Assembly (NCBI RefSeq): GCF_039535235.1
Contig: NZ_BAAAWU010000001.1
Span: 6,637,001 to 6,701,000, forward strand
Length of the DNA: 64,000 nucleotides
From: Streptomyces roseoviridis
Lineage (GTDB): Bacteria > Actinomycetota > Actinomycetes > Streptomycetales > Streptomycetaceae
Direction: 5' to 3'
Below the pieces are notes generated by a model that had not been told where the DNA came from, ran no database searches, and was given only the letters and a program-made list of their open reading frames with translations. Both the position numbers and the translations under genes were made by a program. Positions within the stretch are counted from its first letter, which is position 1; each line of letters begins with the position of its first letter. Positions 34,893-42,109 of the stretch are shown here, piece by piece.

Positions 34893-35266
34893 ATGCCCGG
34901 CGCGACGAACACGGACAAGGACAGGCGACACCCCGATGTCATTCAGGGCAGCCACAGCGACCTGCCGTTCGAAGACGGAACCTTGAGGACGGTCCACGCT
35001 GTCAATCCGTTCGGATTCAACCCGGTCAACGCGGAGACGGCCCGAGTCATGGAGCGAGGTGGTCTGCCGATCGTCTCGGCCGCACAGCGCAACAAGTTTC
35101 GGGAAGGCCACAGCGGAGGAGGTGGGCGCGGCAGGCTTCGAACTGATCGACGAGGGGGCCGGGGGTCCGCCCGTCCCAGATGTTGGGGACGATGAAGTAC
35201 ACCGACGGCCGAGTCATCACACCGCACGAGGGCGCGTTCGCGTGGCGCATGTACCGGAGGTTTTAG
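34893..35266 (+). pseudogene. Broken polymorphic-toxin-type methyltransferase-fold fragment
   Basis: Three frames in turn give a coherent C-terminal domain: HPDVIQGSHSDLPFEDGTL with VHAVNPFGFNPVNAETARVMERGG, then FGKATAEEVGAAGFELIDEG, then TDGRVITPHEGAFAWRMYRRF and a stop at 35266. The first part resembles the methyltransferase-like domains found at the ends of large secreted polymorphic toxins. At least two frameshifts and the lack of any N-terminal delivery domain make it a relic. Its stop is 4 bases before the start of a small immunity-like gene. Confidence 0.6.
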
Positions 35267-35270
35267 ATCA

Positions 35271-35636
35271 GTGAACATTGGGGACGTCATGAGCTTCCTC
35301 GTCGACCACAGAGCTCCGAATGTCACCCCTGGCTATGTCGCGGAGCAGCTGCTCTCCATTTCCTGGATCATCGATCCCAAGGACGGGGCGCAGATATTCC
35401 AGACCGGGAAGGAGTGGCTGAAGTCGGACGACCCGTTCCGGGTCGAGGTCGCGATCGGACTGGAGAATCTGACCTATCTGGCCGACTCCTGGGAGGAGCT
35501 GGTCGAACTGGCCGAACCCCTCAAGGAGAAGTTCCCCACGATGGTCGCCGACATCGACGCCTGGATGGCGAGGGCTGAAGCCTCGTACGAAAAGCGCCGG
35601 ACCGGTTCCTACTGGGACGAATACAAGCCCCACTGA
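35271..35636 (+). CDS. Small acidic protein, probable immunity protein of the adjacent toxin relic
   Basis: This 121-residue protein begins at GTG 35271, with GGAGG 10 bases upstream inside the end of the toxin relic. It is acidic and helical in character (KDGAQIFQTGKEWLKSDD, SWEELVELAEPLKEKFP), without a signal peptide or membrane segment. I do not recognise the family. Its position directly behind a toxin-type C-terminus is the only basis for the immunity call. The frame is intact while the toxin is broken, a common state for orphan immunity genes. Confidence 0.6.
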   Translation: MNIGDVMSFLVDHRAPNVTPGYVAEQLLSISWIIDPKDGAQIFQTGKEWLKSDDPFRVEVAIGLENLTYLADSWEELVELAEPLKEKFPTMVADIDAWMARAEASYEKRRTGSYWDEYKPH

Positions 35637-35778
35637 CGTCCCCTCGACCGACCGGCATCACGCTCTGTCGTCGCTGCGTCCGGACGATGTGGAGGCGCAT
35701 CTCACTGGGGAGCTGCTGGTTCGCTGGCCCAACGGCGGTCCCGGCACGCGGGAGGGCGCTGGAGCGTGGGAGGCCCGC

Positions 35779-35999
35779 TCAGTCGTCGAACCACACAACA
35801 AGGCGCACGTTGTCGTCACCGTGCTGTGCCGCGAGTTCTTTCATGGCTTTCCAGACGGGTTGCCACTCGCCGCTTTCGGTGACGGCATCTCTGCGGCGGA
35901 TGGTGACGGATCTGTAGAGCGTGTCCCCGACGAGCCACTCACTTCCTTCGGGCCACTCCCGAACCTCACCGGCTTCGAGACCGACAGCCGCGGCGACTA
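35779..35999 (-). pseudogene. 3' part of a gene split by IS unit 36000-37325
   Basis: Read from the TA at 35998-35999, the minus strand gives 73 residues beginning VAAAVGLEAGEVREWPEGSE and ending VRLVVWFDD with a stop at 35779. It has no start of its own. Joined to the piece at 37326-37712 through one TA, it makes a continuous 201-residue frame, so it is the displaced C-terminus of that gene. Family not recognised. Confidence 0.85.
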
Positions 36000-36036
36000 A
36001 GAGCTGTCCCGTAAGTGGTTCTGTGGTCGGTGGGCC

Positions 36037-36420
36037 TCAGAGGAAGGCCAGCGGGACGTCCTTCTCGATGCAGAGCCGCAGGATGCCCGCCAGCTGGCGG
36101 GCATCCTCGATGTGCTGCTGGTGGAGCTGATCGCCGCTCTCCCGTGCCCACTGGTCGGTGATCGCCTCCAGCCGGACCAGGACCGACGCGCACTCGGTAG
36201 GTGAGGGGTCCTCACCGCCGGCATCCGGATGATCGAGGAGTGGCGCCAGAGCGGTGGACACCTCGCTCCACGGGCGCTCGCCGCCGAAGCCCCGCATCTC
36301 GGAGAGGGCGAACCCCTCGGCCTCGGCCAGACGCCGCCGGAACACGGCAAAGCCGCTGTAGGACCAAGCGACATCCGGACTGTTGTTGTCTCCGTCGCCC
36401 GGGAAAAGAACCAGCCCCAT
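36037..36420 (-). CDS. 127-residue hypothetical protein carried inside the IS unit
   Basis: The intact frame encodes a soluble acidic protein starting MGLVLFPGDGDNNSPDVAWS and containing FRRRLAEAEGFALSEMRGFGG, SEVSTALAPLLDHPDAGGEDPSP and ARQLAGILRLCIEKDVPLAFL. I recognise the pattern as a recurrent streptomycete small-protein type but know no function. There is no signal peptide or membrane segment. Its stop lies 22 bases inside the left terminal repeat, and it diverges from the transposase. Size and company suggest an immunity-type gene; this is inference. Confidence 0.7.
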   Translation of the reverse strand: MGLVLFPGDGDNNSPDVAWSYSGFAVFRRRLAEAEGFALSEMRGFGGERPWSEVSTALAPLLDHPDAGGEDPSPTECASVLVRLEAITDQWARESGDQLHQQHIEDARQLAGILRLCIEKDVPLAFL

Positions 36421-36492
36421 GTGCCCTCCCCGCTTGCCGAATACACAGGATCAAGGACATGGGGCAACCTCGGCAACTGAGATGATCTTGTT

Positions 36493-37260
36493 GTGTCTTG
36501 TGTGATCACGGCGTCGGAACCGTCCTGGATAGCCCCGTTCACCGGGCTGAGCCCAAGGCAGTTCGGGAAGCTGGTGACGGTGCTGCGTCGCGCAGGTGCG
36601 GACACAGCCCGCAAGGGCCGGCCGTGGAGCCTTCCACTGGAAGACCGGACCTTGCTGGTCACCGCGTACTGGCGCACGAACCTCACCATGCGCCAGCTCG
36701 CCCCGCTGTTCGGGGTGTCGAAGTCGGCGGCGGACCGCATCATCGACCACCTTGGACCGATGCTCGCGCTCCGGCCACGCAAGCGGTTCTCCAAGGACAC
36801 CGTGCTCATCGTGGACGGCACCCTGGTCCCCACCCGCGACCACACGATCGCCGAGCGGTCGAAGAACTACCGGTACTCGACCAACCACCAGGTCGTCATC
36901 GACGCCGGCACCCGCTTGGTCGTCGTGGTCGGTCGGCCGCTTGCCGGGAACCGCAACGACTGCAAGGCGTGGGAGGAATCCGGCGCCAAGGCCGCCGTCG
37001 GCAAGACGCTCACCATCGCCGACGGCGGCTACCCAGGCACCGGACTCGTCATGCCCCACCGCCGACGCGCGGGCGAAGACCTACCTGAGTGGAAGCAGGC
37101 GCACAACAAGTCCCACAAGCAGGTCCGCGCACGCGTCGAGCACGTCTTCGCCCGCATGAAGACCTGGAAGATCCTCCGCGACTGCCGCCTCAAAGGCGAC
37201 GGTGTCCACCACGCGATGCTCGGCATCGCCCGGATGCACAACCTCGTCCTCGCGGGGTAG
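36493..37260 (+). CDS. IS112-like transposase (IS5 family, DDE_Tnp_4)
   Basis: This 255-residue transposase appears intact: a helical N-terminus with MRQLAPLFGVSKSAADRII, then the catalytic core with the first Asp in LIVDGTLVP, the second in TIADGGYPGTG, and the Glu in VRARVEHVFARMKTWKIL. It moves DNA by DDE cut-and-paste chemistry at TA or short T/A-rich targets. The GTG/ATG choice is uncertain because VITASEP is shared with the copy at 39709. The stop is 50 bases before the right terminal repeat. Confidence 0.88.
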   Translation: MSCVITASEPSWIAPFTGLSPRQFGKLVTVLRRAGADTARKGRPWSLPLEDRTLLVTAYWRTNLTMRQLAPLFGVSKSAADRIIDHLGPMLALRPRKRFSKDTVLIVDGTLVPTRDHTIAERSKNYRYSTNHQVVIDAGTRLVVVVGRPLAGNRNDCKAWEESGAKAAVGKTLTIADGGYPGTGLVMPHRRRAGEDLPEWKQAHNKSHKQVRARVEHVFARMKTWKILRDCRLKGDGVHHAMLGIARMHNLVLAG

Positions 37261-37325
37261 ACCGGCGGTCACACCGCGACTGATCCTGCCCAGGAGGATC
37301 CGGAGATCATTTACGGGACAGCTTT

Positions 37326-37712
37326 TAGGCCACTCCAGAAGGCCTTGCCCGTCATTCGGAGCCCGTTCGGCGTCTGGCGGTATTGGTGCAGCCGGCTGTC
37401 GGGCTTCTCTGCGGGCTCGTCCCAGTCGACGGCCTTCACCTCGGCCCACGTGATCCACGTGGTGCCGTGAAAGCCGTCCTTGCCGTACCACTCGGTCAGC
37501 TGTGCGAATCGCGCGCTCACAGTGGCCGAGGCGTCGGCGGGAAAACCTCGGCCTGCGGCCACGGGGCGGAAGTTCGCGTGGTTGCGGACCCCGAAGAGAA
37601 ACCCGAACGCGTCGTAGTTACGGACGTCGTTGAGAGACCTGAGGTCGTGTGCGCAGTACCAGATCGGCTCCTGATCGTCCTGCGGCGCCCGGTACTCGAG
37701 GAAGCCGCTCAT
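37326..37712 (-). pseudogene. 5' part of the gene split by IS unit 36000-37325
   Basis: From the ATG at 37712 the frame reads MSGFLEYRAPQDDQEPIWYC through FGFLFGVRNHANFRPVAAGRG, DGFHGTTWITWAEVKAVDWD and MTGKAFWSGL, then runs into the IS end and stops after KAVP. With the piece at 35779-35999 it restores a 201-residue protein. Earlier in-frame ATGs (37733, 37721, 37778) are possible. The family is unknown to me; the Trp-rich, acidic composition resembles immunity-type proteins. Confidence 0.85.
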
Positions 37713-37821
37713 GTCTGTACCCATGCCTGGCATTCTCTCGATGCCGTCAAATGGTTTCGTCCGCACCGGACCGATCACCTAAGAGGTCATCTCATTTGGC
37801 TAGCCGGTAGGGTGCGGGCTC

Positions 37822-38629
37822 GTGGTGGGGATTGTTGAGCGGCTGGTGCCGGACGAGTTGTGGGAACTGTTCCAGCGAGTGGTGCCGGAGGCTCCATCGC
37901 GCCCTCAGGGCGGCGGCCGGCGCCGGCATGGGGACCGGGAGGTGTTGGCCGCGATCGTCTTTGTGGCGACTTCGGGCTGCACGTGGCAGCAGTTGCCGTC
38001 CGCGTCGTTCGGGCCGTCGGGAGCGACAGCCCACCGACGCTTCTCTGAGTGGACGAAGGCCAGAGTGTGGGCCAAGCTCTACCGCCTGGTCCTCACGATC
38101 TCGGCTCGCGAGGCGAGCTGGACTGGTCTCGCTGCGCGATCGACTCGGTGAACATGCGGGCCATGAAAAGGGGGACCTGACAGGTCCGAATCCTGTCGAT
38201 CGGGGCAAGTACGGCTCGAAGATCCACCTGGTCACCGAGCGGACCGGTCTGCCCCTTTCTGTCGGAATCTCGGCAGCCAACCTGCACGACAGCCAGGCCC
38301 TGATCCCAATGGTCAAGGGCATACCGCCGATCCGCTCCCGCCGCGGGCCCCGGCGGCGCAGGCCGGGCAAGCTTCACGCCGACAAGGGATATGACTACTC
38401 TCACCTGCGGCGATGGTTACGCGGACGTGGTATCACCCACCGCATCGCCCGCAGGGGCGTCGAGTCCTCGCAGCGGCTGGGCCGTCATCGCTGGACCGTC
38501 GAACGCACCATGGCCTGGCTCGCCGGCTGCCGCCGGCTCCACCGACGCTACGAACGCAAAGCCGATCACTTCCTTGCCTTCACCACCATCGCCTGCGTCC
38601 TCATCTGCTACCGCCGGCGCGCTTGCTGA
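37822..38629 (+). pseudogene. IS5-family (IS427-like) transposase, frameshifted
   Basis: The first frame gives VGIVERLVPDELWELFQ to FSEWTKARVWAKLYRLVL. Alignment by eye with the usual continuation (ELDWSRCAIDSVNMRAM) shows a single-base loss near 38095. A second shift occurs at the slippery run AAAAGGGGG (38166-38174), the site where relatives use programmed frameshifting. The last frame encodes KGDLTGPNPVDRGKYGSKIH to FTTIACVLICYRR. The first shift is not a usual programmed site, so the gene is probably dead in cis. The last codons diverge from relatives where the ankyrin-type gene joins. Confidence 0.8.
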
Positions 38630-38936
38630 TGTGGTCCCGCAGCAGCTGTATGGCCAGGTCATGATCGTAGGAAGTGGCCAGGTCCAGGGGAGTGTGACCG
38701 TCTGGATCAGCGAGTTCAGGATCCGCGCCGAACGCCAGCAGCACGGCAGTGGTGTGCACCGTCAACGGCTGGCCGCTCTGCAGGGCGCCATCCCCCTCGG
38801 TGTCGATCGCGTGCGTCAGCAGCGTCATGTTGCTGAAGACCTCATCGGGGTCGGCGCCGTGGGCGAGCAGGCGGGCCAGGGTTTCCGCATCCTCGTGCTC
38901 GACCGCAAAGTGGGCTGGTGTCCAGTAGTCGCTCAT
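38601..38936 (-). CDS. Ankyrin-repeat protein inside the IS unit
   Basis: This 111-residue protein (from ATG 38936) has two to three ankyrin repeats: WTPAHFAVEHEDAETLARLLAHGADPDE, a degenerate middle unit, and HTTAVLLAFGADPELADPDG with TPLDLATSYDHDLAIQLLRDH. Ankyrin repeats bind protein partners; short bacterial forms often act as immunity proteins. Its last 10 or so codons are read on the opposite strand of the transposase 3' end, showing that a recombination joint lies there. A TTG at 38975 is an alternative start. Confidence 0.75.
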   Translation of the reverse strand: MSDYWTPAHFAVEHEDAETLARLLAHGADPDEVFSNMTLLTHAIDTEGDGALQSGQPLTVHTTAVLLAFGADPELADPDGHTPLDLATSYDHDLAIQLLRDHISKRAGGSR

Positions 38937-39173
38937 CGGGGCATTCAACAGCGACCGCGACGCTCCTACCAGCAATATTCCCCACTGGGGGCAACCAAAT
39001 GAGATGTCCTCTAAGGGCTGTCCCGCAAACGAGTCTGGTGCCGCTCTGGAACACGTGGTCCACTGAGCGATCGAGGTGGGGTTTCAGTGGCCACCTGGTC
39101 TCGTCTGCCCTGAGCTGACCAGCTGGATTACACCTGCCTCAGTAGCCCACACCGGCTTCGATAGTCTGCGCTA

Positions 39174-39701
39174 GTGGCTGACGCTTCACTGAGATTCATG
39201 ATCGATGCCGATCACGGGCAGTTCTACGTCCAAGACCTTGATCCCTATGACGCGTGGATCGCCGAGCACGCTATGGACCGGGACCTGGCACCCGCCGGCT
39301 GGACGGACGAAGCGGTCTACGTCCACCGCATAGGTGTGGAACCGCACTCGATCTCTGTCGGCACGGCTCGGGACGACATGGTCGAGTCGCTCATCACTGT
39401 TCACGCGTCCGCGCCCACGACGGACCCGGCGGCCGAGCACATCGTGGAGACCGACCTTGACGCCCCCACGGGTCAGCTCACCATGTCCAGCCCCGGGACC
39501 GATCCTGTCGACGGGCCGAGCCTGGCTGTTCCCGCTGGATTGCTCCGTGCTCGCGTCTCCTACATCCCGGCCGAACCACCACCGGTCGACCCTGGTGGCG
39601 GTCCTGGTGACCACTTCCTGTACCAGGTGGATCTCTGGCCCTCCGACCGGACGTACGGACTCGTCATCGTCAAGCAGGGGCCGGAAATCTGGGCAGGGTA
39701 G
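39174..39701 (+). CDS. 175-residue hypothetical protein in the third IS unit
   Basis: The frame starts at GTG and encodes an acidic soluble protein (MADASLRFMIDADHGQFYVQ, WTDEAVYVHRIGVEPHSISVG, DHFLYQVDLWPSDRTYGLVI, ending GPEIWAG). No Shine-Dalgarno is visible, and a GATAGTCTG-like -10 element about 12 bases ahead suggests a leaderless transcript. Family not recognised. It ends 8 bases before the transposase end on the other strand. Confidence 0.7.
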   Translation: MADASLRFMIDADHGQFYVQDLDPYDAWIAEHAMDRDLAPAGWTDEAVYVHRIGVEPHSISVGTARDDMVESLITVHASAPTTDPAAEHIVETDLDAPTGQLTMSSPGTDPVDGPSLAVPAGLLRARVSYIPAEPPPVDPGGGPGDHFLYQVDLWPSDRTYGLVIVKQGPEIWAG

Positions 39702-39708
39702 GTCCTCC

Positions 39709-40494
39709 TCATCTACCGCGCGCCTGCCGGCTGAGTGCGAGGTTGTGCAGGCGGGCGATGCCTCTCATCGCGTGATGGGCGCCGTCGCCCTTCAACCGGC
39801 AGTCTCGCAGGATCTTCCAGGTCTTCATGCGGGCGAAGGCGTGCTCGACACGGGCGCGGACCTGGCGGTGGGAAGCGTTGTGCTCTTCCTTCCAGGCCGG
39901 CAGTTCGCTCTGCCCGTCCTCGCGGCGGTGCGGGATGACCAGGCCGGTGCCCCCGTAGCCGCCGTCGGCGATCACGGTGGCGTTGCCGACGGCGTTCTTG
40001 GCGCCGGACAGTGCCCATGCCTTGCAGTCGTTGCGGTTGCCGGGCAACGGCCGGCCGACCACGACAACGCGCCGTGTGTCGGCATCGATGACGACCTGGT
40101 GGTTGGTGGAGTACCGGTAGTTCTTCGATCGCTCGGCCACCGTATGGTCGCGAGTGGGGACCAAGGTGCCGTCCACGATGAGGACGGTGCTCTTGCGGAA
40201 TCGCCTGCGCGGCTTGAGCGCGAGCAGAGGGCCGAGGTGGCTGACGATGCGGTTGGCCGCGGACTTCGAGACGCCGAACAGCGGGGCGAGTTGCCGCAAC
40301 GTCAAGTTGGTACGCCAGTAGGCCGTGACCAGCAGAACCCGATCCTCCAGCGGCAGGCTCCACGGCCGGCCTCTGCGAACCGCGTCAGCCCCCTCGTGCC
40401 GCAGTTGTGCCACCAACGTGCCGAAACAGCGGGGGCTCAACTCGGTGAACGGGGCTATCCAGGACGGCTGCGACGCCGTGATCACACTAGCCAC
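39709..40494 (-). CDS. IS112-like transposase (IS5 family), second intact copy
   Basis: This 261-residue protein is closely similar to the 36493 copy through most of its length: PWSLPLEDRVLLVTAYWRTN, LRQLAPLFGVSKSAANRIV, VLIVDGTLVPTRDHTVAERS, VIADGGYGGTGLVIPHR and RARVEHAFARMKTWKILRD. The DDE residues are present. The extreme C-terminus (LSRQARGR) differs from the other copy (VLAG), and its 3' flank lacks the terminal repeat expected about 50 bases on. That suggests recombination at this edge. Confidence 0.88.
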   Translation of the reverse strand: MASVITASQPSWIAPFTELSPRCFGTLVAQLRHEGADAVRRGRPWSLPLEDRVLLVTAYWRTNLTLRQLAPLFGVSKSAANRIVSHLGPLLALKPRRRFRKSTVLIVDGTLVPTRDHTVAERSKNYRYSTNHQVVIDADTRRVVVVGRPLPGNRNDCKAWALSGAKNAVGNATVIADGGYGGTGLVIPHRREDGQSELPAWKEEHNASHRQVRARVEHAFARMKTWKILRDCRLKGDGAHHAMRGIARLHNLALSRQARGR

Positions 40495-40536
40495 GGCGGG
40501 AGCCTCACACGGTTCTCGCCGTGGCTGGTGCGTTAA

Positions 40537-40972
40537 TCACTTGCTGGACAGGCGGAGGTCGCCGGACCAGGTTTCACATCGGACACGGCCGGAGTCGAAG
40601 GTGATCTCCAGGGCGATCCGCCCACTGTCCGGGATGCTCTCTTCGCTGACTGCCAGCACCGTCTCGCCGAGGTGATCTGCGAATGGGGTCTCGCCGCTGA
40701 CAGGCGCCACCTCGACGCGGCCTGACTCCGCCATGTCGTACCCCGCGAAGGGGGGCCGATGTCTCCACGATCAGGCACCAATCCGAACCGGTCGTGATGC
40801 GCGTGGAGACTGCTTCGCTGTCGATCAGCCACACGTCCAGTGGGCCGGACGGAGCCTCTGAGTCGTACAGGTGCCACGAGGCGGCTACTTGCTCAAGACG
40901 GCGTCCCACCAGGAGGTCAGGACGCACACCGACCCCGTGCAACGGGCACTCGCTCACTACCTTCGACTCCAC
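40537..40972 (-). pseudogene. Small immunity-like gene with single-base frameshift
   Basis: The first frame runs from GTG 40972 (ESKVVSECPLHGVGVRPDLLVGRR, WHLYDSEAPSGPLDVWLIDSE, ITTGSDWCLIVETSAP). The second continues GYDMAESGRVEVAPVSGETP to CETWSGDLRLSSK. One extra base in the G6 run at 40750-40755 separates them; with G5 the joint reads SAPFAGYDMAES. The intact form would be about 144 residues and resembles a small DUF-type protein common next to streptomycete toxins (I think DUF6188, unverified). A sequencing slip in the homopolymer is possible. Confidence 0.65.
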
Positions 40973-41029
40973 GCGTCGACCGTACTGTCAGGCGAACCCC
41001 CAGCTCACGTCCTTATACGGGACATCCCT

Positions 41030-41410
41030 TAGGCATACGTGAGCTGCCTGCCAGGGGGTTCTGTGGTGGGAACAGCGCCCAGACGGCCTTCCGTAGCAGT
41101 ATGGACCGCAGCTCTGACCGTGGTCCGGTGTAGACGGTGTTGCCGTTGCTGCCGCATTCGTGTGGACGGGACTTGCCTGGGTAGGAGGGGCCGCTGTCGT
41201 GCAGCCGCTCGGTGTGTCCTCTGCAATGGTGGAGGATGCGCCCGAGCAGCGGTGGGCTTCTCCTGACGGGGCGTCCCGTCGTTCCTCCGCCGGTGATACC
41301 TCGGCCGAGGCCAGCGGTGGTCGGCGAGGTCACAAGCCTGCGTCTGGGGAGCCTTTCCGATGAGGGACCTGCAGCGTCGCCCCTCAGTTGGACGACAAGA
41401 AGGAGCTTTT
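41030..41410. other. Stretch with no supported gene
   Basis: About 380 bases between the third IS unit and the SUKH-like relic. A short plus-strand frame (41160-41363) ends ASGGRRGHKPASGEPFR just 47 bases before the next gene, and could be the tail of a lost toxin. Codon use and length do not support calling it. Confidence 0.4.
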
Positions 41411-41923
41411 GTGAGGATTAAGGATATTGTCTACCGGGTCTTCATGGATTGCACCTCGGAGTATTTCTCGATGTCGCCCATCGGTTTCACTCCGGCACCG
41501 GCTCTGTATAACCCTGCCCGTGCTGCGGCACGGCAGGAACTGGAAGGTCGCCTCGGGTCGGTTTGGGACGACGGCTATCGGGACTTCCTCTCGATCACTG
41601 ATGGTATGAGCGGACTACAGTTGGTGTTCCTGGGGGTTAAGGATTGGTCTCCGGGGGATTGGCTGAAGCTGCTTTGGGGCTCTTGAAGGACTTCCGTGAT
41701 ATCGGTCTTCTGGATGATGCGGGGATCGATGCGAGCGTGAGGTTGATGCCCGTGGCGCTGAATGAGGACACTAGTGTCGCCGTTTTTATGGGCAACATGA
41801 GCCCCACCGTGCACTTCTGGTGGATCGGAGAAGGGGATGGCTACTTCTTCGAGAACTTTTGCCGATGTCCTTACGTATGTGGCTGGCCAAGGAGTCCCAC
41901 GGTCGCGTGAGTCTCCGGCCTGA
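41411..41923 (+). pseudogene. SMI1/KNR4 (SUKH)-like immunity gene, frameshifted
   Basis: From GTG 41411, just after AAGGAG, the frame encodes RIKDIVYRVFMDCTSEYFSM, WDDGYRDFLSITDGMSGLQLVFLGVKDW. After a shift near 41660 it continues LAEAALGLLKDFRDIGLLDD and VFMGNMSPTVHFWWIGEGDGYFFENF, and after a second shift in a T-run (near 41858) ADVLTYVAGQGVPRS. The Y-FLSITDG-GLQLVFLG and W-GEGDGYFFENF elements resemble SUKH proteins, the commonest immunity family of bacterial toxin systems. Two shifts make it a pseudogene. Confidence 0.65.
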
Positions 41924-42109
41924 ACTGCGACATTCCGATGTGATATCCGTCTGCCGACGCCGTCGCCTGGGTGGATGACGCCTATAAGCGGTGGGCCGGC
42001 GACCCCGTCCCAGTGGCGCTTCACGGTCGACTGGCGAGGCTGGTCCCCCCGCCGGCCCGTCGTTCTCCGCGCGTCGCCCCGGCGACGGACGCGGCGCGCG
42101 ATGGCCCCT

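Larger units (their letters stand above)
36000..37325 (+). mobile_element. IS112-like IS5-family unit carrying a non-transposase gene
   Basis: Ends AGAGCTGTCCCGTAA (36000-36014) and its inverted partner TTACGGGACAGCTTT (37311-37325) match at 14 of 15 positions and are flanked by TA on both sides. The 1326-base unit holds an intact transposase and, between the left repeat and the transposase, a 127-residue gene on the other strand. Canonical IS112 is about 880 bases with only a transposase. Excision of the unit plus one TA rejoins the split gene in frame, which is direct evidence that the whole unit inserted. Confidence 0.8.
37783..39011 (+). mobile_element. Second IS5-family unit with ankyrin-type gene
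   Basis: Left end GAGGTCATCTCATTTGG (37783-37799) and right end CCAAATGAGATGTCCTC (38995-39011) are inverted partners differing at one base, flanked by TAA on both sides. The 1229-base span is 300-400 bases longer than usual for this IS group. Between the transposase end and the right repeat lies an ankyrin-type gene. Its right TAA is also the first bases next to the neighbouring unit at 39014. Confidence 0.7.
39014..41029. mobile_element. Third IS112-like unit, 2.0 kb, with two non-transposase genes
   Basis: The left end AGGGCTGTCCCGCAA and right end (inverted) AGGGATGTCCCGTAT lie inside TA dinucleotides at 39012 and 41030. The repeats agree at about 12 of 15 positions and match the ends of the 36000-37325 unit. 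Inside are an intact transposase on the minus strand, a 175-residue gene on the plus strand and a frameshifted gene on the minus strand. No terminal repeat lies close to either end of the transposase itself. Degeneration between the repeats makes this unit less certain than the one at 36000. Confidence 0.55.

Noticed and set aside
41971..42109. Gene fragment starting DDAYKRWAGDPVPV
   Set aside because: Only about 20 plausible residues before a low-quality Arg/Pro-rich frame; may be a relic but cannot be supported.
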